The translations under genes were made by a program, and so were the position numbers. Of a stretch of 64,000 nucleotides of DNA, positions 44,624 through 52,181 are shown one piece after another. A model generated the notes under the pieces. The model was not told the origin of the DNA. It did no database searches and saw nothing but the letters and a program-made list of their open reading frames with translations. Source of the stretch: Microbispora sp. H13382. GTDB lineage: Bacteria > Actinomycetota > Actinomycetes > Streptosporangiales > Streptosporangiaceae. The number at the start of each line of letters is the position of its first letter. Within the stretch, counting starts at the first letter, position 1. The DNA lies in NCBI RefSeq assembly GCF_014161445.1, contig NZ_JABBXA010000031.1, forward strand, positions 1 through 64,000, read 5' to 3'.

Positions 44624-45163
44624 ATGAAACCGCTGCTTGTTCTCCTGGCCGGTGCGGCGCTGGCCGCCGGCCCCTCTGCCCAGGCCTGGGCCCATCCCGG
44701 CGCGGCCGGCGACGGCGGAAGTATCGCCCGATCCGGGCCGCTCGGGCCCGTGACGCCCGCGAGGGCGGGTGCGGCGCCGGCGCGGAGGGCCACCCTGCCG
44801 GCTCCGCCGCCACCCGAGATCGCCCTGCGGGCCGCCCGGTCGCCGGCCTCCCGGGTGCGGGCGGTGATCCTGACCATCGCGGACGGCGAGCAGCCGGAAC
44901 CCGCGACGCGGTCGGCCTTCCTGAACTGCGCTCCGGTGGGCGGCTCACACCCCGCCCCGGAGAAGGCGTGCGCCTGGCTGAACCGGTCGGGCCGCGACCC
45001 GGGCGCCCTGCGGGTGAACGGAACCGAGCCCTGCACGATGATCTACGCACCTGTCACGGTCACCGCCAGCGGCATCTGGGACGGGAAGTACTTCCAGTTC
45101 CGGCGTACCTTCGGCAACGACTGTGAGAAGCGGTCGGCCGCCGGGGAACTGTTCGACTTCTGA
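44624..45163 (+). CDS. Secreted subtilisin-inhibitor-like (SSI) protein
   Basis: A 179-residue secreted inhibitor. The signal peptide is MKPLLVLLAGAALAAG to AWA; an Ala/Pro linker precedes the SSI domain (about 75-179). The domain has the two SSI disulphide pairs (LNC ... KAC and PCTM ... NDC) and the C-terminal GELFDF. From alignment with Streptomyces SSI (CPM-VYDPV), the reactive bond is Met139-Ile140 in CTM-IYAPV. It lies beside three secreted serine proteases. Confidence 0.88.
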   Translation: MKPLLVLLAGAALAAGPSAQAWAHPGAAGDGGSIARSGPLGPVTPARAGAAPARRATLPAPPPPEIALRAARSPASRVRAVILTIADGEQPEPATRSAFLNCAPVGGSHPAPEKACAWLNRSGRDPGALRVNGTEPCTMIYAPVTVTASGIWDGKYFQFRRTFGNDCEKRSAAGELFDF

Positions 45164-45228
45164 CACGCGCAGCAAACCGCACCCGGCGTACGGGGGACGT
45201 AAAGGTCGAAGACGCGATGGCCGCGCGG

Positions 45229-46686
45229 TCAGGTGTCCGCTCTCGCCGGATCCACCGGTTGGCGGCCACCGCCGTGGAGGTCGCCGAGGGACGACGTCAG
45301 CAGTGTGCGGAACGTCTCGGCGAGGTGCCGCGCGGTCGTGGCGGAGAACAGGTGGGCCGCGTAGTCCAGGAAGCCGAGGTGTTCGCCGTCGTCGACGACG
45401 AACGTGAAACTGAGGTCGGCCCAGGGCAGCCCCGGCCCCACGCGGAGCCGCCGGGCGGTCGCGCCCGGGAGGTCGATGCGTGGCCGCCCGGGCTCGTCGA
45501 CCACGATCAGAGTGCGGCACAGTCGCATGGCGCCGGACCGCGACCTGCGGATGAGCCGGACGAGGTCGTGCTGGGTCACGTTCCGGTGGACGAGGGCCTC
45601 GTGGACCTTCCGCTTGGTCTGCCTGACGAGGTCCGCGTACGACTGGCCGGGGGCGAGCCGCAGCCGGAGCGGCAGGAGCCTGGTGAGCGGGGCGATCATC
45701 TGATCGCGGTCGGCGGCGCCCCGGTAGGACACCGGAGTGCCCACGATGACGTCGCGTGCGCCGCCGGCGGCGTGCAGGAGAAGGGCCGTCGTCGCGGCGA
45801 GCAGAACCAGGGGCGTGGTGTGGAGCCTGCGGCAGGCGGCGCGGAGGTTCTCGGCGAGTGCGGCGTCGAGCGCGAACGCCACCCGGTCGCAGTGGGGCGG
45901 TGCTCCCGGTGCCAGGGTCGGGGGAATCGTGGTCGCCGTGTCGGGAGACAGGCCGCGCAGGTTGTCGAGCCAGTAGGTCAGCGCCGCCGGGTCGCGTGGC
46001 GTCGAGCGTTGCCGGATGGCGTACGGACCGGGCTGCATGGAAGGCGGCGCCGACCGTAGGGGACGGTGTTCGACGCAGGCGCGGTAGTGCTCGGCGAACT
46101 CCCGCATGAAGGTGCGCATGGCCCAGTCGTCGGCCACGACGCGGTGGAACTGGACACAGAGGATCATCGCCTCGGGCGACATCTCCAGGAGGGTGGCGCG
46201 CATGGGGCTCGCGGCCAGGTCGATCGGCCGCCGGGCGAGTTCCCGCAGCTTCACCGCGGCCTGCTCGGGGGAGCACGTGTGGTGGGCCATCTCCGGCACG
46301 TTCCGCGCGGGCAGGACGACCTGGAGCAGTTGGTCTCCGTCCAGGACGAACCGGCTTCGCAGTGCCTCGTGACGGGCCACGATCCGGGCGACCGCCGAGG
46401 CGGCGGCCTGCCGGTCGACGTGCCCGCGTAGCTCCAGAGCGAAGGATTCGAGGTGGTGGGACGGCCCGTCGCCGTGCCGGCCGTCGAGCCATATCGACTC
46501 CTGTTCCAGCGTCATGGGATAGGTCCACGACGGCGTCGTGAGCGCCTTCCCCGGGGAGTCGTCGCCGGCCCGGCTCGGACGCCGCCGAGTCTCACCCGCC
46601 GGCCGGGGGAGGACGCCCGGCGGCCCGCCCTTCCGGATGCCCGTGCCGAAGTCGGTTCTCACGGAGCCTTCCCGCGATCTGCTCAT
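45229..46686 (-). CDS. Stand-alone condensation-domain protein, catalytic His replaced
   Basis: A 485-residue protein of the NRPS condensation superfamily: YPMTLEQESIWL at about 56-67, ARHEALRSRFV, VGTPVSYRGAADRDQM, and VTQHDLVRLIRR. The active-site motif HHxxxDG reads HRVVADD (181-187), so the catalytic second His is Arg and the Gly is Asp. No adenylation or carrier domain is nearby. It may be a non-catalytic or altered acyltransferase. ATG 46686 is used; GTG 46662 has a better GAAGG site. Confidence 0.8.
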   Translation of the reverse strand: MSRSREGSVRTDFGTGIRKGGPPGVLPRPAGETRRRPSRAGDDSPGKALTTPSWTYPMTLEQESIWLDGRHGDGPSHHLESFALELRGHVDRQAAASAVARIVARHEALRSRFVLDGDQLLQVVLPARNVPEMAHHTCSPEQAAVKLRELARRPIDLAASPMRATLLEMSPEAMILCVQFHRVVADDWAMRTFMREFAEHYRACVEHRPLRSAPPSMQPGPYAIRQRSTPRDPAALTYWLDNLRGLSPDTATTIPPTLAPGAPPHCDRVAFALDAALAENLRAACRRLHTTPLVLLAATTALLLHAAGGARDVIVGTPVSYRGAADRDQMIAPLTRLLPLRLRLAPGQSYADLVRQTKRKVHEALVHRNVTQHDLVRLIRRSRSGAMRLCRTLIVVDEPGRPRIDLPGATARRLRVGPGLPWADLSFTFVVDDGEHLGFLDYAAHLFSATTARHLAETFRTLLTSSLGDLHGGGRQPVDPARADT

Positions 46687-46990
46687 GGTTTGGGTTCCCC
46701 CGTCGTCGAGTGCGGGTCCCGGAGGGGCGTCGGCGATCGAGCCGACGCCTTCGGCGATCTCAGCGGTGATTGCCTTTTCAAGTACAAGCGCGGGAAAGCC
46801 AACGCTTGTGCGGGCTTTCGCGTACCGCGCCCGTCCCTATCCTGTGCGTGCGCACGAAGGGTGAGAGGTCCCGAAAGACTCGGGCGGTGAACGGCGAGGA
46901 TGAGCGTGACTTGACGAAGCAGGTGCTAATGGCTGATCGCTCTATAGCAATATCGTCAACGTATTCGCGGCCCCGCCGGCCCGTCAAGGC

Positions 46991-47020
46991 CGGCCGTACC
47001 GTCCCGGGACGGTACGGCCG
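46991..47020. repeat. Perfect 30-bp palindrome
   Basis: The 15-bp arm CGGCCGTACCGTCCC is followed directly by its exact reverse complement, with no spacer. It lies in the gene-free stretch upstream of the condensation-domain gene. It could be a high-affinity operator or a cruciform-forming terminator. Confidence 0.8.
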
Positions 47021-47063
47021 CCCGTACGTGCTCAGACCTGTCGCCGGTGTGCAACTGTACGGC

Positions 47064-47083
47064 TGTGCACTCGCACACTTTTT
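47064..47083 (+). terminator. Short hairpin with T-run
   Basis: TGTGC, loop ACTC, GCACA, then CTTTTT: an intrinsic-terminator shape on the + strand, although no + gene ends just before it. Confidence 0.4.
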
Positions 47084-48110
47084 CCGGATGGTGATGGTGG
47101 AACGTGCCAGGCTGATGCCGGCGAATTCCAATTGCGGGGCGTGCAAGCCGGACTGCGGTCGGTGACAGCCCGGGACCCCTCGGCGCCGTGGTGCTGTTCA
47201 CAGCCGAACTTGACACTTTGCGCGGCTCCGGGTTAACGTCGAAATACATTTCTGTGGCAGGCGCGTCCGGCGTTCATTCTGACCGGCCCTGCGCGGCGTC
47301 GTCGAATCGTTTTATTCGGCACGCTCATCCAGTGAAGTCTCTCGCCGTACCGATCACTGACAGGGCCGTCCGGGCGGTGACGCGGTGGGGCGGAAACCGT
47401 CCGGGCCGCGGGCTCACCCGGCCGTCTCCGCTCGGCGGCGCCTGCCGGGCGGGCGCTGATCAGGCGACCCGTCGAGCGGTATGAGCAGGCAATATCTGTC
47501 CGCAGTCAGGCGAGCGACGCCCGTTGCCGGGCGTGGCGCCGGTTCCCGGCCCTCCGGCCCGTTCTGTGGGAGCGGTGTCATGACGCGCTGCTCCTTCCGC
47601 GGACGCACCGGATTGTGTCGCACAAGTCGCATCCGCCGCACAATCACCACTCGGATTGCGCACGAGCCCGAATTCGGATCGGTCCACAGCGAAAACACTG
47701 ATCTGGTCGGCGCCGATTCCTCTGCTTACACATTGCCTCCGCCGCCGGGGCGTGCTTAGCATGCGTCGGTCGAGGAATGAAACCGGCCAATGAAACCATC
47801 GGGAGGCTCGTTGTGCACTGCCGGAGGGTGCCGAGATCACACGGCGGTCCGTTGACAGGATTATGTGCAGGCGTGACGTGAGCGACTCTCCGGGGCGCGA
47901 CTCCGGTCCTCATCGCCACCGCGGGTGTCGTCCGGAGTTGCGTGCGCCGATCTGTGGGTTTTCCTGAAACGGTCGGGAGCAAATGGAATACGGCCGGTAT
48001 CCGCCGGGTCACCGGACGGTGTGCCGCCCGGCCGGCCACGTCGCACTCGTCCGCCGCCGGATAAAAGCCGGGGAGGACTGGACTCACATTCTGCATACGG
48101 GTGATGACGC

Positions 48111-49271
48111 ATGGAAGAAAATCGTGGGAACGGTTCGGATCCGGATGGTTATTGTGCCGCCGAGGGCCGGTGGAGCGATTTTCCGGTCCCGCCCTCACTT
48201 GCGAGGTCGCGGGTGCTGTCGATCGGCTCGCTGCTGCCGCCGAGGTCGCTGCGTCTCGAGGGTGAGAACGTCGAGCACACCCGTGTGCTGGCAGAGCTAC
48301 GGGTCGCCCTCCCGCCGATCATCGTCCATCACCCGTCCATGCGGATCATCGACGGGATGCACCGCGTCGCGGCCGCGAGGCGGCGTGGCGAAACGACGAT
48401 CCACGCCGTGCTGTTCACCGGGGACGAGCGTGAGGCGTTCGCTCTCGCGGTGCGGGCCAACACCGCACACGGTCTGCCGCTCTCGTACGCCGACAGAGCG
48501 GCCGCGGCGGTCGAGATCCTGCGTTACTTCCCGGGCCGGTCGGACCGCTGGGTGGCGGCGACCACGGGACTGAGCGCGGCGACGGTCAAGAACATCCGGG
48601 ACCGGACGATACCTCCGGGCCAGGAGCCCGGGAAACGCATGGGCAGGGACGGCCGTATGCGGCCGGTGAACGGCAGCGCCGGGCGTAAGCACGTGCAGGA
48701 ACTGGTGGAGAAGAATCCCGGCGCCTCGCTTCGGCAACTCGCCCGCGCGGCCGGGGTCTCTCCCAACACCGTGCGCGAAGTGCGCAGACGCATGCTGCAG
48801 GAGAAGGACACCGCACCGGACGCCGGGAAGACGGCCGGACAGGAAGACCGGGCCGCCTCCGGCGAGGTCGCCGCCCAGGTGACCGAGCCGTCCATTCCCG
48901 AGCCGCACATCCCCGAGCCGTCCATCGACGGAGTGCTGCGGCGGTTGAGCAAGGATCCGTCGCTCCGGTTCACGGAGTCGGGGCGTAGCACCATCCGGTG
49001 GTTCTTCTCGCGGGTCCTACGGCCCCGCGAATGGGCCGGCGTCATCGACGGCCTGCCCCCGCACACCGCCTTCGTCCTGGCCGCCGTGGCCGACAGGTGC
49101 GCCGCCGAATGGCGGGATCTCGCGTGCCGTCTGCGCGATGTGGGCGGGTCCGAATCCGATCGGGGGAAAGGCTCCCCGAGACGCCGATCCGGGTCGTGGC
49201 GCGGAAACGGCCGGACCCGGGCGGGTCCCGACTTCCGGTCGTCACCGGGTGTGGACGGTCCGGCGGTCTAG
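48111..49271 (+). CDS. StrR/NovG-type ParB-like pathway regulator
   Basis: A 386-residue regulator. A ParB-N-like domain (about 38-115: GENVEHTRVLAELRVALPPIIVH, then IDGMHRVAAARRRGE) is followed by a helix-turn-helix segment (WVAATTGLSAATVKNIRDR), a second helix-turn-helix (LARAAGVSPNTVREVRRR), a Pro-Glu linker with PEPSI/PEPHI repeats (about 262-276) and a C-terminal domain. This is the layout of StrR-family activators of antibiotic clusters. It is the probable pathway activator of the locus to its right. Confidence 0.82.
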   Translation: MEENRGNGSDPDGYCAAEGRWSDFPVPPSLARSRVLSIGSLLPPRSLRLEGENVEHTRVLAELRVALPPIIVHHPSMRIIDGMHRVAAARRRGETTIHAVLFTGDEREAFALAVRANTAHGLPLSYADRAAAAVEILRYFPGRSDRWVAATTGLSAATVKNIRDRTIPPGQEPGKRMGRDGRMRPVNGSAGRKHVQELVEKNPGASLRQLARAAGVSPNTVREVRRRMLQEKDTAPDAGKTAGQEDRAASGEVAAQVTEPSIPEPHIPEPSIDGVLRRLSKDPSLRFTESGRSTIRWFFSRVLRPREWAGVIDGLPPHTAFVLAAVADRCAAEWRDLACRLRDVGGSESDRGKGSPRRRSGSWRGNGRTRAGPDFRSSPGVDGPAV

Positions 49272-49367
49272 ATCCGTTCGGCCTCTCCGCGTGACCGCGC
49301 ACGCCGCCTCCCCGGCCCGATTCCCGCGCAATCCGCACCGCACCGGACAAGCAGCCGACGAGGGAAG

Positions 49368-50876
49368 ATGGATATGAAGGAGACGCAGATGGCGGGCACG
49401 GGCGGAAATCCGCTGGATTTCGCCGCGGCCGCCCCCTCGTATATCAGCGACGTCCTGTATCTGATCGCCTCCGGTTACGAGGACCTGGTCGACTGCGAGG
49501 CCGTCGAGCGGCTCAACCAGGCGAACATCAGCTTCGTCCGGGGGGAATTCGTCAACGCGCTCGGCCTGATCGAGGCCGTTCTGGCCGATCTGGACAGGTC
49601 ACAGCCCGCCTACACGAGCATCGCGGCGTTCAGGATGCTCCTGCAGTCCGTGGTCGGCCCCGATCCCGACCGCTGGAAGGCGGACGTCGACGAGAGACTC
49701 CTCGCCGTTCCCGGACCCCCCAAAGTCGTCCACCTCTGTATCGAGTCGGACCGGCTCTGGCACTCGGGCCGGCTCTTCCAGGGGCTCAGGCTGAACCAGC
49801 ACGCGCTCCAGCAGTCCCGGCACGATTGCGGCCAATGGCACCTTTACGCCCTCGTCCTCCTGGCCAAGAAGCTCACCGACATGCATCTCCGCGGGCAGGC
49901 GCACAGGCTGGTCGGCAAGGTCGAGGCATGTGTCCACGACTCCGGGCTGCTGGCCTTCGAGCCCGTGGTGGAAGCCCTGCGGTCGTCCCTGCACCTGCAG
50001 GCCGGCGCGTTCGAGAAGGCGCTGGCGTCCGTCGCCGAGACGCTGGAGGTCGCCCAGCGCCGGGGATCGATAATCGGGGTCGAGCTCGCGCTCTCGGTGG
50101 CGGCCGTGACCCATCTCCGTCTCGGGAACCGCGACGAGGCGGCCGCGTGCCTCAAGCTGTTCCACGCCCGGAACGGGCAGCACACTCCGGCCGACACCAG
50201 GGCGCGGGCGGCCTTCGCCGAGATCTCCCTGGTGGCCGCGGAGGAGGGACCGCGTGCGGGCGCCGAGGAGATCCGGGACCGGTGGCATCTCCTCGCGACC
50301 GAGTCGGCGTGCTTCGCCGAGGACGTCACCCGGCCGGCCTGGCTGGTGGCCGTCGCGCTCCGGGCGGGGGACGCCGCGCTGGCCGAGCGGGCGCTGTGCG
50401 CGATCGAACGGCTGGCCGGCGACAACCGCGAGGTCCAGCTGCTCGCGGTCGCCGAAGAGCACGCGCGGGCCGTGTACCGGGGCGACGGCCGGTCGCTCCC
50501 GCTGCCGCTGGACCTCGACGCCGGCGCCCGTCCCGGAACCGGCGCCGCTCTCGCCACGTCGCAGGAGCCGAAGAGATCGTCGGTGCCGCCCCGGGTCCGC
50601 CCGGCCCGGCAGGCCGCGTCGGCGGCCAGGCCCGCCTGCCCGCCGACGCTCACCGCCCGGGAAAGCGAGGTCGCGACTCTCGTGTCGCGCGGCATGACCA
50701 ACCGGCAGGTCGCCAACGAGCTCGGGCTCTCACCGCACACCGTGAACTTCCACTTACGGCGGATCTTCCGGAAGTTCTCCGTGTCCAGCCGCACCCAGCT
50801 CTGCCGGCTCATCGCGCAGACGGGCCCGGTGCCTGCGCCCGGGCTCGGGCCCGGGCGGGACGCCGAGCCGCGGTAG
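49368..50876 (+). CDS. LuxR-type regulator with TPR-like domain and a TTA codon
   Basis: A 502-residue protein. About 430 residues of helical TPR-like sequence are followed by a LuxR C-terminal helix-turn-helix (LTARESEVATLVSRGMTNRQ, ELGLSPHTVNFHLRRIF). The Leu in VNFHL (residue 463) is encoded by TTA at 50754-50756. TTA is very rare in such genomes and in Streptomyces needs the developmentally controlled bldA tRNA. There is no ATP-binding LAL domain. It follows the StrR-type gene and converges on the tRNA-like element. Confidence 0.85.
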   Translation: MDMKETQMAGTGGNPLDFAAAAPSYISDVLYLIASGYEDLVDCEAVERLNQANISFVRGEFVNALGLIEAVLADLDRSQPAYTSIAAFRMLLQSVVGPDPDRWKADVDERLLAVPGPPKVVHLCIESDRLWHSGRLFQGLRLNQHALQQSRHDCGQWHLYALVLLAKKLTDMHLRGQAHRLVGKVEACVHDSGLLAFEPVVEALRSSLHLQAGAFEKALASVAETLEVAQRRGSIIGVELALSVAAVTHLRLGNRDEAAACLKLFHARNGQHTPADTRARAAFAEISLVAAEEGPRAGAEEIRDRWHLLATESACFAEDVTRPAWLVAVALRAGDAALAERALCAIERLAGDNREVQLLAVAEEHARAVYRGDGRSLPLPLDLDAGARPGTGAALATSQEPKRSSVPPRVRPARQAASAARPACPPTLTARESEVATLVSRGMTNRQVANELGLSPHTVNFHLRRIFRKFSVSSRTQLCRLIAQTGPVPAPGLGPGRDAEPR

Positions 50877-50921
50877 GACGGGCGGGACGATCACCACGCC
50901 CGGGCTCGCGTCATCACGGAG

Positions 50922-51006
50922 CGGAAGGGGCAGGATTCGAACCTGCGTGGGCTTTCACCCGACCGGGTCGCCCCGGTCCTCGTTGGGCCGCTTCGAGTAC
51001 CCTTCC
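50922..51006 (-). ncRNA. tRNA-like RNA, class II (serine-type) with non-decoding anticodon arm
   Basis: Minus strand, 85 nt. The acceptor stem GGAAGGG/CCCTTCC is perfect (7 bp) with discriminator G73; 8-9 are TA. The D stem CTCG/CGAG encloses an 11-nt loop containing GG. The T arm is GCAGG-TTCGAAT-CCTGC. The long variable arm is GGGT-GAAA-GCCC, a GNRA tetraloop. The anticodon arm GACCGG-GGCGAC-CCGGTC begins directly after the D stem, has 6 bp with a 6-nt loop (or 5 bp with 8 nt) and no U33, so it cannot present an anticodon normally. G73, G1-C72, G2-C71, A3-U70 and the long variable arm are bacterial serine-tRNA identity features; SerRS does not read the anticodon. CCA is not encoded. It lies 46 bp after the aminoacyl-tRNA transferase stop, same strand. 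Confidence 0.78.
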
Positions 51007-51034
51007 CTGTCCCGCGTCGCCGGGATCCCTCCCG

Positions 51035-51068
51035 GTCACAGGATGTTCGTCGTCACAGGATGTTCGTC
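51035..51068. repeat. Exact 17-bp tandem duplication at a gene end
   Basis: GTCACAGGATGTTCGTC occurs twice without a gap, spanning the stop codon of the transferase gene (51053). The same kind of 17-bp gene-end duplication occurs at 991-1047. Confidence 0.85.
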
Positions 51069-52057
51069 GCTCGCACCAGGGCCCACAGGGACCGCGGCGA
51101 CAGTCCGCCGTCGAAGGCGAAATACTCGGGCAAAATCGCCGACGGACCCCACTTGAGCTTGTACTCCAGCTGGCTCTTCGCCGGGTAGACACGATCGCCG
51201 TGGTCCGCAATGAGCCGGATGATCCGCGCGCCCGCTCCGCTGGCCGTCGGCAGCTCGTGCTCCTCGTCCAGGCCGGTGAAGGGCGTGAAGCCGAAGTGCA
51301 GCCAGGGCGTGCCCAGGGCGCGGAAGTGTTCGACGGCGTGGAAGTTGATCGCCTCCATGACGCCGGGCGGGCAGTCGGGCAGGCGGCGGCTCAGGTCGTG
51401 CAGCCAGCCGGGGCGCGAGCCGTACACGGGGGCGAAGGAGACGTACGCGACGGGCCTGCCGCCGATCGTCCCGAGGAACAGCTTGCGCAGCGGCTGCCAC
51501 TCCCCGCCGATCTCGCCGATCAGGAATGTCAGCTCCTTGGTGTGCCGGCCCTTGTCGCGCAGCCAGCGTGCGTCGATCTCGGCGACGTCTTCGGCGTATC
51601 GGGTGGCGTCCACGACCGCTGTCTCGAGGCCGGCGCGCAACGCGCGGGATATCTTGTTGCGCAGTTTGAGGAACCGTTTTCCGCGCAGGTTGAAATCCGC
51701 CAGCTCCACGGCATAGGACGCACCGACCTGATTCACGGTGAATCCCAGCTCGGCGAACAGTTCCGCGTCCGCGCGCTGAAGCTGCACGCCGATGACACGG
51801 CGGCCGCCGGCGTGGGCGTGCTCGATGAACCTGGTTTGCAGCTCCTTCCTGGTCGCGGCGCCGGTGAACGGCCCGCCGAACTGCAGCCACCTGCGTCCGT
51901 GCGGCCGGTAGCACACGAAACCGTCGATCCCTGGCCAGGCGAAGTACTCGTTGCCGCGGTTGAGGGCGAGGAACGCGCTCGGGTTGTCCGCGTGCCGTTC
52001 GAGGCCGGACAGGATGTCGTCCCGGCTCTGCAACCGGGGCGAGTCGGGCGCCTTCAT
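51053..52057 (-). CDS. Soluble MprF-like (DUF2156) aminoacyl-tRNA transferase, VlmA-like
   Basis: A 334-residue protein consisting of the C-terminal lysyl-phosphatidylglycerol-synthase (DUF2156) domain, without the membrane flippase part. Visible segments: NEYFAWPGIDGFVCYRPHGR, LRGKRFLKLRNKISRA, RWLRDKGRHTKELTFLIGE, and FAPVYGSRPGWLHDLSRR. This double-GNAT fold transfers an amino acid from aminoacyl-tRNA. VlmA of valanimycin biosynthesis moves Ser from seryl-tRNA to a hydroxylamine, and I believe it belongs here. ATG 52057 has GGGAG 6 bp upstream. The tRNA-like gene follows directly. Confidence 0.8.
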   Translation of the reverse strand: MKAPDSPRLQSRDDILSGLERHADNPSAFLALNRGNEYFAWPGIDGFVCYRPHGRRWLQFGGPFTGAATRKELQTRFIEHAHAGGRRVIGVQLQRADAELFAELGFTVNQVGASYAVELADFNLRGKRFLKLRNKISRALRAGLETAVVDATRYAEDVAEIDARWLRDKGRHTKELTFLIGEIGGEWQPLRKLFLGTIGGRPVAYVSFAPVYGSRPGWLHDLSRRLPDCPPGVMEAINFHAVEHFRALGTPWLHFGFTPFTGLDEEHELPTASGAGARIIRLIADHGDRVYPAKSQLEYKLKWGPSAILPEYFAFDGGLSPRSLWALVRATNIL

Positions 52058-52140
52058 GCCTGCTCCCAACGGTTCGGAGTTCGTCGGTCCCGACCCTAGG
52101 GACCTCCTCTGACGTCGGGTCGACGCCGCGCCCCCGGTCA

Positions 52141-52172
52141 TGTCAGGGCTGTGTCAGGGCCGGCTCCAATAC
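52141..52172 (+). promoter_or_regulatory. SARP-type direct repeat and -10 element
   Basis: TGTCAGGGC is repeated with an 11-bp period (52141-52149, 52152-52160). Taking the heptamer TGTCAGG, its second copy ends 8 bp before CAATAC (52167-52172), a possible -10. This is the geometry of SARP-activated promoters. Transcription would start at about 52179, just before ATG 52182. No SARP gene is in the window. Confidence 0.5.
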
Positions 52173-52181
52173 TTGCGAAGC

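Larger units (their letters stand above)
46687..48110. other. 1.4-kb gene-free, AT-richer regulatory stretch
   Basis: Between the divergent condensation-domain and StrR-type genes I find no convincing gene. Open frames here have irregular third-position composition, no domains and no good ribosome-binding sites. The stretch carries a perfect 30-bp palindrome (46991-47020), a hairpin with a T-run (47064-47083) and several AT-rich patches suited to promoters. Confidence 0.55.

Noticed and set aside
46778-47146. A 122-codon minus-strand frame in the gene-free stretch
   Set aside because: No ribosome-binding site, irregular codon use, interrupted by the 30-bp palindrome.
47088-47165. A short Cys-containing peptide (ending NCGACKPDCGR) as a possible RiPP precursor
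   Set aside because: No ribosome-binding site, no modification enzyme nearby, and it is only the tail of a frame without coding composition.
50922-51006. Annotation of the element as an ordinary decoding tRNA-Ser(CGA)
   Set aside because: CGA occurs in the loop, but in the 17-nt register the stem pairs fail; the paired register has no U33 and a 6- or 8-nt loop, so normal decoding is unlikely.
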